Origin: JAAXTX01 sp035560715
GTDB lineage: Bacteria > Patescibacteriota > Minisyncoccia > Moranbacterales > UBA1568
DNA length: 41,390 nt
Direction of reading: 5' to 3'
Assembly (NCBI GenBank): GCA_035560715.1
Contig: DATMYW010000040.1
Location: 1 to 41,390, forward strand
Position numbers and translations under genes: made by a program
The notes under the pieces: model-generated
Told to the model about the DNA's origin: nothing
Seen by the model: only the letters and a program-made list of their open reading frames with translations
Databases searched by the model: none
In this document: positions 22,912-32,461 of the stretch, piece by piece
How positions within the stretch are numbered: position 1 is the first letter of the stretch
Layout of the letters: every line of letters begins with the position of its first letter

Positions 22912-24807
22912 TTATGGCTCGGAGACCGTTACAGAGACCCGCTTCGGGTCTTTCGGAACCGAGAACGTCAGTCCTTTCGGCGACAGATCGATCTCGACAT
23001 CCCTGACTTCCGGATGTTTCGTGAGCGCCTGTTTGATCTCATCCGAATTCTTTCCCAGGAAATCGTTCCGCAACGAGACGGAATCGACGGAAGCGACGAA
23101 CACGGCGCTTACGCCCGCCTTGAAATGAATCGTCAACGCCTTGAAATCGGCCGTCCCTCCCTCGTAACGGAAGGCGACATCCTTCGTGACATACGGGTCA
23201 CCGATCATAAGACTCTTTCGAAGGATGGCCGCGGCACGGGCGCGAAGCTCATCCTCCGAAAAAACGAATGCCTTCCCATGGTACGTCGCCTTGTACTCGA
23301 ACGTGGACGCCAACGAACCGACGGCGGGTACGGACGGATTCCCGATGACCGAGATTTCAAACGTATCCTGAATATAGCGCTCGTTCGAGGCGATCTGTTG
23401 TCCGAGCGAATCCGCGAATGACCGGCGGAATTGTTCAAGAGCGTCTTTCTTCACCCTTTCGAGATCGGAGGCGGAAACGGCCGAAGAACCGCCCGACCCG
23501 ACGGATGAACCGCCCGTCATCGACGACGTGGATTTCCCATAGATTTTACCGGCCTTTGATCCGCCCGCGAAACCGGGAATGGAGAAATCCGATGGACCTA
23601 TATCGTATGTGGAACCGACCTCGTCGGCAACGACATCGGCTTCTACGACGCCCGGAGCGCTCTGACCGTTCTTAACGGAGGACCCGGGAACCGTGACACC
23701 CTTGGTCAGACGGAAAATCTTGCCGTCCGTACCCTGGAAACGCGTGGTCGCGACCAACTGTTGCGCGTCCGGACCGTACGCATTATAAATCAGGATTTTC
23801 CCGGTCGCCTTGGATCCATTGCCGGTCGAAGAGCCCGAGGCGGTTCCGGTGACAGTGACATCCCCTTCCTTCTCGATGATCCGGACCGGGACCGTATTGT
23901 CACCGGAAAAACTCGAGTCAGTCGTTCCGCCGAATTCCATTTCAAGATCCTGCGAGACGGAGTTCGGCGTGACGACTATGTCCGCCTTCGGAAGCAGAAT
24001 GAACGCTCCGGTTCCGAGTAGGAACAGTATCGAAATCGTCACGAAGAACGGAAAGAGGATTCCACCCTTCCCTTCAATACGCGTGTCCGGCTCATTTCGG
24101 GACGGCTTCCGCTCCCGGGCAGGCCGCTTCGGTCGCTCGGGAACATTTGGCGCAATGGGAGATTCCGACGTACCCGACGAGGAAAAGACGCGCGACAATC
24201 TGCCGTCCGGAACGCGCGCGTCAGGAACCCCGAATCGTTCAACGGGCTCGTACGAAGGCACGTCCGATCGAGGAGGGTCATGAGGCACGTGAGTCTCGAC
24301 CGTCGGTATCGGTGCCGCTGATCTGACCGAGTTGAGCGACGGTAGACGTACCGGAGACGAGTTCCGTACCCGGATACGCTGCCCGGTCGGCGCGAGAGCT
24401 TCTTCGACTTCCGGTCGCGGATACGGAAGCGATTCCTCCGGAGTCGCATAAAATGCGGAAGATCCAATGGAATCAGCCGGAGGACCGGCATGATGTTCCG
24501 GCATCTCTTCGACCGGCAATTCCCGAATGACCGGCTCAGGCTCACGAACGGCATCCTCGGAATACGGACGGGTCTCAATACCCGCCTTTTCGGCCAATCT
24601 CCGTCCGTTCTCGTCCGACGTGACGATGACGACACGCTTTCCGGCTTTCTCGGCTTCACGGAAAAGCATGCGAAGATTCACGATACTCTGTAGGACCAGG
24701 GCGCGCTTGGGTACGACGAATACGCTCTCCAACAGCTCCGAGGAACGAAGTTTTCCTACGATGGAGAGGATTTCCTCGTCTTGCGTTACGTAAAATGTCT
24801 GTGGCAT
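22912..24807 (-). CDS. Large bitopic membrane protein, baseplate-J-like (Patescibacteria type)
   Basis: The 631-aa protein has four parts. Residues 1-85 are a cytoplasmic alpha/beta domain (VVPKRALVLQSIVNLRMLF, GKRVVIVTSDENGRRLAEKAG). Residues 86-245 are a proline-rich, disordered linker. A single membrane segment lies at 250-273. The outside region is rich in Gly/Ser and beta strands, with ATGKILIYNAYG, the RFQGTDGKIFRLTKGVTVPG patch and a C-terminal part similar to what is annotated as baseplate J/gp47 in CPR genomes. No phage genes are nearby. It starts 15 bases after the FtsA-like gene, so the two are surely co-transcribed. The function is unknown; an envelope or pilus-related complex is inferred. 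Confidence 0.7.
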   Translation of the reverse strand: MPQTFYVTQDEEILSIVGKLRSSELLESVFVVPKRALVLQSIVNLRMLFREAEKAGKRVVIVTSDENGRRLAEKAGIETRPYSEDAVREPEPVIRELPVEEMPEHHAGPPADSIGSSAFYATPEESLPYPRPEVEEALAPTGQRIRVRNSSPVRLPSLNSVRSAAPIPTVETHVPHDPPRSDVPSYEPVERFGVPDARVPDGRLSRVFSSSGTSESPIAPNVPERPKRPARERKPSRNEPDTRIEGKGGILFPFFVTISILFLLGTGAFILLPKADIVVTPNSVSQDLEMEFGGTTDSSFSGDNTVPVRIIEKEGDVTVTGTASGSSTGNGSKATGKILIYNAYGPDAQQLVATTRFQGTDGKIFRLTKGVTVPGSSVKNGQSAPGVVEADVVADEVGSTYDIGPSDFSIPGFAGGSKAGKIYGKSTSSMTGGSSVGSGGSSAVSASDLERVKKDALEQFRRSFADSLGQQIASNERYIQDTFEISVIGNPSVPAVGSLASTFEYKATYHGKAFVFSEDELRARAAAILRKSLMIGDPYVTKDVAFRYEGGTADFKALTIHFKAGVSAVFVASVDSVSLRNDFLGKNSDEIKQALTKHPEVRDVEIDLSPKGLTFSVPKDPKRVSVTVSEP

Positions 24808-24822
24808 ACGCGCCTGTTCCGA

Positions 24823-26082
24823 TTATTTCCTATCAATCGATTCCATGCTCCTACGCAAGAGATCGGAAAGCATCCGTTCCCCTTCGAGTTCGTCGAGCAG
24901 CACCAGGTTCGCAAGACCGAGCGGTGGAATGTCCTGAGGATTCGTCAATGATCCGGTCGTATCCGCGACGTGGATCACATCCTTGGGCTGGAGATAACCG
25001 ACCTCGACATCATGGCCGAACGGCAATCCGGCAGTCCATTGGCCGGACAGGAGCGATGACCGAATTCCTGGCAACGCGGAACCGCCTCCACAAAGGAAAA
25101 TCCGATGCGGTAGGAGGTCGGTCTCCGCGAATTCAAGCAGCGAAAGCTCGACGCCTCCGAGCCAGACCCGGCAGTCCTCCTCGAAAATATCGGCGATCTC
25201 CGCGGTGCGGTCGGAAGGCAGTTTGCCGAGCGAATACTCGATCTTGAGCTTCTCCGCCGCGTCGAACGTGATACCGAACACCTGCGAGAGGCGTTTCGTG
25301 AACGCACGTCCGCCGAGCGCGAACATCTTGGTCCCTTCCAAGCCGCCGTTTCGGACAACCGCGATATCGGTCGTGCCTCCGCCGACGTCGATGAATATCG
25401 CGCTGAAATCCATCATGTCCTCCACCTCGATCGCACGCGCGACCGCGTACGGCTCCGCCGCGATACTCAGGAGATCGAGTCCGAGCTCTCCGGCGATCGT
25501 CTCGAGCGCACCGAGATGGACCATCGGCGCGTACGCGTTGAATACGCTCATCGAAACGTCCCCACCCTGGAAATTCAGCGGGTTCGTCTTCCGATATCCG
25601 TCGATGCGCACGTCCACGAGGGCGGCGTTGATCAGTTTCACCTCGATATCGCTCTGACCGGTCTCCCACGCGAGTTGGCGGCGGATCCGTTCGAACGCCT
25701 TTTCCTGAACTTTCTCGATGATCATTCGGAGTTCCTGCATGCCGATCCGGATATTGCGGTTCACCCGATCATAGTGAACCGTGGTCGTCGTTCCCTTGAC
25801 CAGCTCGCCGGCGATGCCGATGATGCTTTTTTTTACGTCTTTTACGCCCGCGTTCTTCTTCGCCAACGCGATCGCCTCACGCGATGAGACGATGACGCCG
25901 GATATGTCGGATACCGCGCCACTCTGCATGTTTCCCGTTTTCTGGAACGTCCGCCCCACCCCGATCACTTCGGCACGCGACGCTTCCCGATCAAGACGAC
26001 AAATCAAGGCCTTGACGACCTCGGTCCCGATGTCGAGTGCGAGAAAAATATCCTTTTTCCCTTTATTGCCAAACAAACCCAT
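24823..26082 (-). CDS. FtsA/PilM-like actin-fold ATPase
   Basis: The 419-aa protein has the actin-like phosphate loops of FtsA: DIFLALDIGTEVVKALIC at the start, SAIFIDVGGGTTDIAVVRNGG in the middle and RIFLCGGGSALPGI near the end. The inserted SHS2-like 1C region lies near residues 85-165. FtsA tethers FtsZ to the membrane, while PilM is the inner-face component of type IV pilus assembly. I see no clear C-terminal amphipathic membrane helix, and ftsZ is not next to it. The partner gene downstream is a large bitopic membrane protein, more like a pilM-pilN setting. The start at 26082 has no SD site. Confidence 0.85.
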   Translation of the reverse strand: MGLFGNKGKKDIFLALDIGTEVVKALICRLDREASRAEVIGVGRTFQKTGNMQSGAVSDISGVIVSSREAIALAKKNAGVKDVKKSIIGIAGELVKGTTTTVHYDRVNRNIRIGMQELRMIIEKVQEKAFERIRRQLAWETGQSDIEVKLINAALVDVRIDGYRKTNPLNFQGGDVSMSVFNAYAPMVHLGALETIAGELGLDLLSIAAEPYAVARAIEVEDMMDFSAIFIDVGGGTTDIAVVRNGGLEGTKMFALGGRAFTKRLSQVFGITFDAAEKLKIEYSLGKLPSDRTAEIADIFEEDCRVWLGGVELSLLEFAETDLLPHRIFLCGGGSALPGIRSSLLSGQWTAGLPFGHDVEVGYLQPKDVIHVADTTGSLTNPQDIPPLGLANLVLLDELEGERMLSDLLRRSMESIDRK

Positions 26083-26113
26083 ATCGATTGGGAACTATTT
26101 TGTGTTCGAATAC

Positions 26114-26122
26114 AGTATAGCA
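26114..26122 (-). promoter_or_regulatory. Extended -10 promoter of the FtsA-like gene
   Basis: The minus strand reads TGCTATACT, a TGn-extended -10 box without a clear -35. The start is predicted near 26107, giving a leader of about 25 nt. The same nine bases lie upstream of the Asp-box lipoprotein gene near 11726. Confidence 0.55.
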
Positions 26123-26156
26123 CATCCGAACCATCCGCAGTCGGCTGAGACCTCGA

Positions 26157-27182
26157 TCAAACGGCGCTCACCGACAACTCCGAAGAACGTCGCTCCAGTT
26201 CATCGATGTCGAGCAAGCCCGCGGACGCGCCATAAGAACCGACGACACTTCCGCTTTCCGAGATGCCGTATCGCAGACCGTCTTCGACGGTCTTGCCATG
26301 AAAGGCGACAGCCGCAAAGAACGCGGCCGCGAACGAATCTCCCGCTCCCGTCGTATCGACGACCTTCTCCACATGGCCGATCGGACAGTGCCAGAATCCG
26401 GTGCCGTCCGTTCCCCATGCGCCCCGGTCTCCGTCCGTCATGGCGATCTTCTTCGCCCCCATCGAGACAAGCGCGGACAACAGGAATTTTTCATCATTGA
26501 GCGATTCGGCGACCGAACCGATTTCCGATTTCATGACGAGCTCGAGCGCCTCATCCTTGTTCAGGACAAGTATTTCGGTTTCGGCGATGGCTTCGATCAA
26601 GAGTTTCGGGTTCTCTCGGAGATTGTGTTGCCCTGGATTGAGGGCTATCTTCGATTTTCCGGACTTGGCAGTCTCGAGAATCAGTCGGATCTTCTCTTCC
26701 CATCCTCCGTTCTGCGCGCTCACAAACAGCCATTCGGCCCCACGCAGCTTCCCGGGTATGATCTCGAGTTTCTCGTTGGCATCCCGGTTATGAAAAATGG
26801 TGCGTTCCCCGCTTTGCGTAAGGACGATGATCGCGGAGAGATCGCTTTCCACCGATCGGTCCACGAATACCCGTTCGGTCGATACGCCCGCATGGCGGAA
26901 TTCGGAAAGGATCCAGCGCCCGATCTCGTCTCCGCCGATACGACAATATGGGACGGCTCCGACACCGAGTTTGGCCAAAGCCAACGCAACGTTCGCGGCG
27001 ACACCTCCGACGGCTTCATAGCGGTCCTCTACCCGGTATTTGCCGCCGAGTTCGAAGGCGACCTTGCGTTGCGCGGTCAGATCCTCCGGCGTCTCGAAGA
27101 TTTCCCCTTCGTCCGTCGGAAAAAAGATATCTTTCGATACCGATCCGATACAGATGACGTCGCGACGTGTGCGGAACTGCAT
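26157..27182 (-). CDS. PfkB/ribokinase-family sugar kinase
   Basis: The 341-aa kinase transfers phosphate from ATP to a sugar or nucleoside. The N-terminal glycine motif is in YEAVGGVAANVALALAKLG, and the catalytic DTTGAGDSFAAAFFA (second PfkB signature with the base aspartate) lies near residue 285. An N-terminal insertion of about 30 residues (EIFETPEDLTAQRKVAFELGG) precedes the first motif, as in some adenosine-kinase-like members. It follows enolase by 27 bases. The substrate is not evident; fructose-6-phosphate, adenosine or ribose are all possible. Confidence 0.88.
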   Translation of the reverse strand: MQFRTRRDVICIGSVSKDIFFPTDEGEIFETPEDLTAQRKVAFELGGKYRVEDRYEAVGGVAANVALALAKLGVGAVPYCRIGGDEIGRWILSEFRHAGVSTERVFVDRSVESDLSAIIVLTQSGERTIFHNRDANEKLEIIPGKLRGAEWLFVSAQNGGWEEKIRLILETAKSGKSKIALNPGQHNLRENPKLLIEAIAETEILVLNKDEALELVMKSEIGSVAESLNDEKFLLSALVSMGAKKIAMTDGDRGAWGTDGTGFWHCPIGHVEKVVDTTGAGDSFAAAFFAAVAFHGKTVEDGLRYGISESGSVVGSYGASAGLLDIDELERRSSELSVSAV

Positions 27183-27209
27183 ATGTGTTTCAATAGTCCC
27201 GATGACCGA

Positions 27210-28493
27210 TCAACCCCTCGTCTCGTCCCAGATGGCCAGGAGGCGATTGTATTTCGCGAGGCGTTCACCGCGCGAGAGCGATCCGGTCTTGATGAATCCG
27301 GCATCCGCACCGACCGCGAGATCGGCGATGAAATCGTCCACGGTCTCCCCGGAGCGATGCGACACGACCGATGCGAACCCGTTCGCGCGCGCAAGGTTCA
27401 TGCACTCGAGCGTTTCCGTGAGCGTACCGATCTGGTTCACCTTGATCAGTACCGCATTGCATGACTTGGCCTCGATCGCCTGAGCAAGCCGCTTCGGATT
27501 CGTCACCAGAAGGTCGTCGCCAATCAGCATCGTTTCCTTGCCCCACGCGGCGTGTTCCTTCGAAAGTTTCGCGTTCATCTGCGCCCAGCCTTCCCAGTCT
27601 TCCTCCTGCAATCCGTCCTCGATCGAGACGACCGCATACTTGTCGATCCAGTCGCGATACAGGTTCACGATGCTCTCCCGCGTCAATTCGACGTTCTCCG
27701 GTTTCAGGGAATACTTATCCTCCGCCTCGTCGTAAAACGAGCTCGCCGCCACGTCGAATCCGATGAAGATATCCTTGCCCGGCGCGTATCCCGCGGCGGT
27801 GATCGCCTGATGCAATGTCTCGAGCGCCTGGGAATGACTCTCCATATGCGGGGCGAACCCTCCCTCGTCGCCGACGCCGACCGAGAGATCGGCTTTCTCG
27901 AGAATTCCCTTCAACGCGTGGAAGGTCTCGCTTCCGGCACGAAGCTGATCCGGGTAGTCACCGATCCCGTACGGAACCAGCTTGAACTCCTGAGCGGACA
28001 GACCCGAGTCACTGTGCTTTCCGCCGTTGATGACATTGAACATCGGCACCGGGAACGACGAGATCGTTTCCCCGAGACCGGCGAGCGAACGGATATGGGC
28101 ATAAAGCGGCTTGCCGGCGCTGATCGCGGCCGCACGAGCCGCCGCAAGCGAGATGCCGAGGATGGCGTTCGCTCCGAGCCTACCCTTGTTCTCTGTCCCG
28201 TCGAGTTCGATCATTTTTTTGTCGAGCGCACCCTGTTCGGAAGCCTCCATACCGATCACCGCCTCGCGAAGCTCTCCGTTCACGTTCGCGACGGCGTTCA
28301 GGACTCCCAAACCGCGGTAGCGGCCCTTGTCCCCGTCCCGAAGTTCCACCGCCTCGAACTTGCCCGTCGATGCGCCGGACGGCACACCGGCCACGCCGAC
28401 CGTTCCGTCCTCGAGCACCACCTTCACCTCGACCGTCGGGTTTCCCCGTGAATCCAGAATCTCCCGCCCTTCCACCTGTGCGATCTTCGACAT
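27210..28493 (-). CDS. eno: Enolase
   Basis: The 427-aa enzyme converts 2-phosphoglycerate to phosphoenolpyruvate. It has the N-terminal REILDSRGNPTVEVKV with GVPSGASTGKFEAVELRDGD, magnesium ligands in VSIEDGLQEEDW and LIGDDLLVTN, the catalytic lysine region VLIKVNQIGTLTETLE, and SHRSGETVDDFIADLAVG near the C-terminus. The length is typical. A TATACT box about 35 bases upstream (28526-28531) may give it a promoter separate from pgk, which ends 40 bases before it. There is no SD site. Confidence 0.98.
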   Translation of the reverse strand: MSKIAQVEGREILDSRGNPTVEVKVVLEDGTVGVAGVPSGASTGKFEAVELRDGDKGRYRGLGVLNAVANVNGELREAVIGMEASEQGALDKKMIELDGTENKGRLGANAILGISLAAARAAAISAGKPLYAHIRSLAGLGETISSFPVPMFNVINGGKHSDSGLSAQEFKLVPYGIGDYPDQLRAGSETFHALKGILEKADLSVGVGDEGGFAPHMESHSQALETLHQAITAAGYAPGKDIFIGFDVAASSFYDEAEDKYSLKPENVELTRESIVNLYRDWIDKYAVVSIEDGLQEEDWEGWAQMNAKLSKEHAAWGKETMLIGDDLLVTNPKRLAQAIEAKSCNAVLIKVNQIGTLTETLECMNLARANGFASVVSHRSGETVDDFIADLAVGADAGFIKTGSLSRGERLAKYNRLLAIWDETRG

Positions 28494-28533
28494 ACGTTCG
28501 TATCCGTTATCCGGCTTATATGATCAGTATACC

Positions 28534-29613
28534 CTATTCCGTCGCCTCACGCCCAGCCGCCGCTTCGAGTGCGATCAGTCCCGGCAACGTCTTGCCGCTC
28601 ATGTACTCGAGCATCGCCCCGCCTCCGGTACAGACGAATCCCACCTTGTGAATCAGATTGCCCCGTTCGAGTATCGTGAGGGATTCACCACCACCGATCA
28701 CGATGTTCGCGTCGCTCTCGGACATAGCGTGTACCACGGCATTGGTCCCGGCATCATACGGCTTTTCCTCGAATTTCCCCATCGGCCCGTTCCAGACGAT
28801 CGTCCGCGCCCGTTTGACGATCTCTATGAACATCGCCGTCGTCATAGGGCCGATATCGAGTCTCCCATCCTCACCCTGGAAATCGGTCGGGAGCAACACC
28901 TTCTCCGAGAAGGAAATTCCCTGATCAATCGCCTCGTTCGCGACTTTTCCTCCGACCAGTACCGCGTCGTACGACTGTTCGAACTCGCGAATAAGCGGGA
29001 GTTTCGTCTCGATCTTGGCACCCCCGATGATCGCTATGGCCGGACGGTCGGGATTCCGACGGATATCGTTCAATTTATCGCGTTCCTCAAGGAGACGCAT
29101 CCCGGCATACGAAGGCAGCAGCGCGGCGATCGCCGTCACCGATGCCTGGTTCCGATGACAGACCGAGAACGCCTCGTTCACGAATATCTCGAACGGCGCG
29201 GCAAGCGATTCCGCGAACTCCGGGTCGTTCGTTTCGTCTCCGGGATAGTACCTCACGTTCTCAAGGAGCAGCACCTCCCCTTCCGACAGCGTCTCGAGTC
29301 CCGCGGTTACCGTTTCTCCGATGCAATCGTCCACGAATTTAACCGTGCGTGACAGCGCGCGCGATATATCGTCCTCAAGCGGACGCAACGAGAACTTCGG
29401 ATCGCGTTTTCCCTCCGGACGGCCGAAGTGCGACAGGAGGGCTACCCGGGCACCATGAAATGAAAGAATATGGTCGACCGTGTCCTTGGACGCCTCGAGT
29501 TTGAACCGTTCCATCGCGTTCCCCTGCGGATCAAGCTCCACATTGAAATCGACCCGCACCAGCACCTTCTTCCCCGTGAAATCGACTCCCGCGATAGTTC
29601 GTATATCAGACAT
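28534..29613 (-). CDS. pgk: Phosphoglycerate kinase
   Basis: The 359-aa enzyme makes ATP from 1,3-bisphosphoglycerate in lower glycolysis. Motifs are KKVLVRVDFNVELD at the N-terminus, LLSHFGRPEGKRDPKFSL, FVNEAFSVCHRNQAS, IIGGAKIETKLPLI, IVWNGPMGKFEEKPYDAGT and the ATP-site loop IGGGESL. The family usually reads GGGDS/T in that loop, so E replaces D here. It is shorter than the usual 390-415 aa. The start is set at 29613 (MSDIRTIAGVDFTG); a 12-codon upstream extension is not family-like. It lies between mraY and eno on the same strand. Confidence 0.96.
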   Translation of the reverse strand: MSDIRTIAGVDFTGKKVLVRVDFNVELDPQGNAMERFKLEASKDTVDHILSFHGARVALLSHFGRPEGKRDPKFSLRPLEDDISRALSRTVKFVDDCIGETVTAGLETLSEGEVLLLENVRYYPGDETNDPEFAESLAAPFEIFVNEAFSVCHRNQASVTAIAALLPSYAGMRLLEERDKLNDIRRNPDRPAIAIIGGAKIETKLPLIREFEQSYDAVLVGGKVANEAIDQGISFSEKVLLPTDFQGEDGRLDIGPMTTAMFIEIVKRARTIVWNGPMGKFEEKPYDAGTNAVVHAMSESDANIVIGGGESLTILERGNLIHKVGFVCTGGGAMLEYMSGKTLPGLIALEAAAGREATE

Positions 29614-29655
29614 ATGTGCATTCTTTTCATGATTATCGTCTATCCGCAATGATAC

Positions 29656-30783
29656 TTACCGCATCCGCCCCATACCGAGAAACGCGATAACGACGCCGAT
29701 CACCGCCATGATGCCGGTCACGATCCAGGCGCGCATCACGATCTTCGGTTCGGGCCACCCTTTCGCTTCGAAATGATGGTGCAGCGGCGCCGCAAGGAAC
29801 ACTTTCTTACCGCGGAATCGCTTGGAAGCGAGCTGGATCACGACACTGCCGCTCTCGAGCACATAGAGAAAGACGATAAGGAGGAGGACGAGTGCTGAAT
29901 TGGTCAGCATCGCGACCACGCCGAGGGTCGTCCCGAGCGCCATGGCCCCGGTGTCGCCCATGAAGAACCTCGCCGGGTACACGTTGAACCAAAGGAACGC
30001 GAGCAAGGCGCCGGATACCGCCGCACAAAACGAGGCAAGATCCATCCGGTTCTGAAAGAAAGAGATGAGCGCGAACGATCCGAAGGCCATGAGCAGGACC
30101 CCGCCATTGAGCCCGTCCAATCCGTCCGTCTCATTCGAGGAGATGGCCGCGAACAGGATCACGAAAATGAAGAGCGGGATATACCACCATCCGATGGCGA
30201 AGTCCCCCACTGCCGGGACGTGGATCGAGTCCCAGCCGAGTTTCGAATAGAACCACCAGGCACCGACACCCGCGATGACGATGAGCCACCAGAATCGCGA
30301 GGCGAAACGCATCCCGCCGCCCTTGTTCGCCCCTATCCGTCGGACACTCATCCAATCGTCGGCAAGTCCCAGGACGCCGGCCGCTCCGAGCACGAACAGC
30401 GGAAGCCAGGTCTCCGCGCGACTCAGGAAATCGAGTTTTGCGATGCTGCTCATATCGATCCACGTCGCGACGTACGGGAACAGGTATTCGGACAGGAACG
30501 CGAGGACGAGTACCGTTACCCACACGATCACGCCTCCCATCGTCGGAGTCCCCGCCTTCGAGGCATGCAGACTGCTCACGACCGACAACTTGTCTCCCTG
30601 CACGGAGGTGTCCTTTATCCTGATACCGATCCGGTACTTGTAAAGGATATTCGTCCACAGCGGCGTAATGGCGAACGCGAACAGAAAAGCGAGAAAACCG
30701 GTCACGAGCACCTTGAGCGCGTTGACCACCAGCGGTATATCCTGTATCTGCGCGACCTGTACGATATCGGCTGTCTGTTGCAT
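29656..30783 (-). CDS. mraY: Phospho-N-acetylmuramoyl-pentapeptide-transferase MraY
   Basis: The 375-aa polytopic protein links UDP-MurNAc-pentapeptide to undecaprenyl phosphate, giving lipid I. Motifs are the N-terminal loop KAGTPTMGGVIVW, the magnesium aspartates in GLADDWMSVRR, NETDGLDGLNGG, RFFMGDTGAMALG and the histidine-rich PLHHHFEAKGWPEPKIV. The length is close to the usual 360 aa. It follows the D,D-carboxypeptidase gene by 24 bases. There is no SD site. Confidence 0.97.
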   Translation of the reverse strand: MQQTADIVQVAQIQDIPLVVNALKVLVTGFLAFLFAFAITPLWTNILYKYRIGIRIKDTSVQGDKLSVVSSLHASKAGTPTMGGVIVWVTVLVLAFLSEYLFPYVATWIDMSSIAKLDFLSRAETWLPLFVLGAAGVLGLADDWMSVRRIGANKGGGMRFASRFWWLIVIAGVGAWWFYSKLGWDSIHVPAVGDFAIGWWYIPLFIFVILFAAISSNETDGLDGLNGGVLLMAFGSFALISFFQNRMDLASFCAAVSGALLAFLWFNVYPARFFMGDTGAMALGTTLGVVAMLTNSALVLLLIVFLYVLESGSVVIQLASKRFRGKKVFLAAPLHHHFEAKGWPEPKIVMRAWIVTGIMAVIGVVIAFLGMGRMR

Positions 30784-30807
30784 ACGCTTGTACTTCGGAT
30801 AATTCGA

Positions 30808-31830
30808 TTACTTCCACTCGAATGAAGAGAATCCCCAGGAAAACATCTCCCGGATACTCTGCCATCGGGATGAATCGTCAAGGACGACCGCGACCAGCCG
30901 ATGCTTCCCGTCGTACGGGTCTGCCGCGACCGCCAACAGCGAATACCCGGCACGAGGAGTGAACCCCGTCTTCGTTCCGAGAAGATTCGTATATCCGAGC
31001 ATCTGGTCGGTATTGAAGATCTCGTGCCGGTATGCCCCGTCGACCGACGAGATGACGGTCCCCTCCATCCGCATCGTCCTCCACAATACGTCGTAGCGTT
31101 GGGCATAGGCCGCTATCCTGGCCACGTCGAGCGCGGAAGAATAACAGCCCTCCTCGGCCACGGGATCATCGAGTTCGAGCCCCGACGGCGTACAGAAGTG
31201 CGTGTTCATGAGACCGAGTTCCACCGCACGCCGATTCATCCTCTCGACGAACGCCTCCTGGTTTCCGCTCACATGTTCCGCAAGCGCGATGGCCGCGTCG
31301 TTCGCGCTGTTCATCAGGGCCGCTTTCAGCAGATCGCGGACGGCGACCCGCTCTCCGATCCGCAGTCGCACCCCGGTGCAGTATCCGGAACGCGGACAGC
31401 CGACGCGCGTCCCTTCCGCATAAACGGCCTTTTCCGATATCGTCACGGACTCGTCGAGACTTTTCACCTGCTCTACGACGATCATCGCGGTCATGAGCTT
31501 GGTGATGGACGCGATCGCCCGATGCGCATCCGCATCCTGCGAGAACAGCGGCATCCCCGTCGCGGCATCGAGCAGCACGGCCGAATGCGCCGTCGGTACC
31601 GCGTACGTCCCAAGACCCGGTTTTTTCTTCGGCTGAAATTCTGACACGATATCGCGACGTTCCTCAAGGATCGGAGCGGGCTTTTCGATCGACATTCCGG
31701 CGACCGTCCCGGAGAAACGCTGCTTCTCGGAAGAAAAGATTCCGCTCTTCGTGAGAAAGAACGACCCGCCGACGACGGACGCGGCGAGGAGGAGGCTCAG
31801 TGAGGCGATAGGGATGAATCGTCGGTCCAT
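30808..31830 (-). CDS. D-alanyl-D-alanine carboxypeptidase (S11 penicillin-binding protein)
   Basis: The 340-aa protein has an N-terminal membrane segment (about residues 8-25) and an outside catalytic domain. The S11 motifs are all present: SITK at 108-111 with the nucleophile serine, SAN in LMNSANDAAIALAEH, and KTG in LLGTKTGFTPRAGYSLLAV. It removes the last D-Ala from stem peptides and so limits cross-linking. The C-terminal DacA beta domain and membrane helix appear to be missing, so it is anchored only by its N-terminus. It lies 15 bases after scpB and before mraY. Confidence 0.93.
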   Translation of the reverse strand: MDRRFIPIASLSLLLAASVVGGSFFLTKSGIFSSEKQRFSGTVAGMSIEKPAPILEERRDIVSEFQPKKKPGLGTYAVPTAHSAVLLDAATGMPLFSQDADAHRAIASITKLMTAMIVVEQVKSLDESVTISEKAVYAEGTRVGCPRSGYCTGVRLRIGERVAVRDLLKAALMNSANDAAIALAEHVSGNQEAFVERMNRRAVELGLMNTHFCTPSGLELDDPVAEEGCYSSALDVARIAAYAQRYDVLWRTMRMEGTVISSVDGAYRHEIFNTDQMLGYTNLLGTKTGFTPRAGYSLLAVAADPYDGKHRLVAVVLDDSSRWQSIREMFSWGFSSFEWK

Positions 31831-31845
31831 GCCGGTTTCGGTACG

Positions 31846-32451
31846 TTATGCGATATCGTCCGACGGACCGCCCTTCACTCCGGTTTCAGGAGCGCTCTCA
31901 GTCGATTCGTGCACGGGCAGACGCGCGTCCCGAGACAATTCGGCATATTCAGGAAGCTCCTCGGACGATCCGATGCCGAGCAATTCAAACAATCGGAAAG
32001 ACGGTACGTATTCGTATTCTCGGGCGTCGAGCGGATTCGGCCGACGCTCGATCAATCCGCGAAGCTGGAGATTCCGCAACGAGAACGACGAGTTCACGCC
32101 ACGGATCGCGTCGATCGACGAGCGGGTGACCGGTGCGCGGTACGCGACGACCGCAAGCGTTTCCATAGTCGCCTTGCCGAGTGTCTCCTCTCGGTCGTCG
32201 ACGAGCATGCTCTCGACCTCGGATGCGTTCTCGGGCCTCGTGACCAGTTCGACGTCATTCCCCTTCCTGATCAACGCAAGCCCCGATTCCGGTGCCGCAT
32301 ATTTTTCGGAAAGCATCGCGAGCCCCTCGTCGATCGAGTCCGCGGCAACCGACAGGGCTTTCGCGAGACGCTCCAACGAAATCGGTTCCCCATGAAGAAA
32401 CAGGAGTGATTCGATCTTGGATGCGACGGATAGTGAGGTGTTGACGTTCAT
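31846..32451 (-). CDS. scpB: Segregation and condensation protein ScpB
   Basis: The 201-aa kleisin partner forms the SMC-ScpA-ScpB complex that organises and segregates chromosomes. It has two winged-helix domains: the first with SKIESLLFLHGEPISLERLAK, the second with ETLAVVAYRAPVTRSSIDAIRGV, the strongest family signature. The start is set at 32451 (MNVNTSLSVASK); a 12-codon longer form would overlap scpA. The acidic C-terminal tail is variable in the family. It follows scpA by 10 bases. No smc gene is in the window. Confidence 0.93.
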   Translation of the reverse strand: MNVNTSLSVASKIESLLFLHGEPISLERLAKALSVAADSIDEGLAMLSEKYAAPESGLALIRKGNDVELVTRPENASEVESMLVDDREETLGKATMETLAVVAYRAPVTRSSIDAIRGVNSSFSLRNLQLRGLIERRPNPLDAREYEYVPSFRLFELLGIGSSEELPEYAELSRDARLPVHESTESAPETGVKGGPSDDIA

Positions 32452-32461
32452 GATATTCCCG

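Noticed and set aside
22912..24807. Prophage baseplate gene
   Set aside because: The protein has a membrane segment and a cytoplasmic domain, sits with an FtsA-like gene and has no phage neighbours.
26298..27464. A 388-codon plus-strand frame opposite the PfkB kinase and enolase genes
   Set aside because: It has no motif, charged low-complexity composition and spans two convincing antisense genes.
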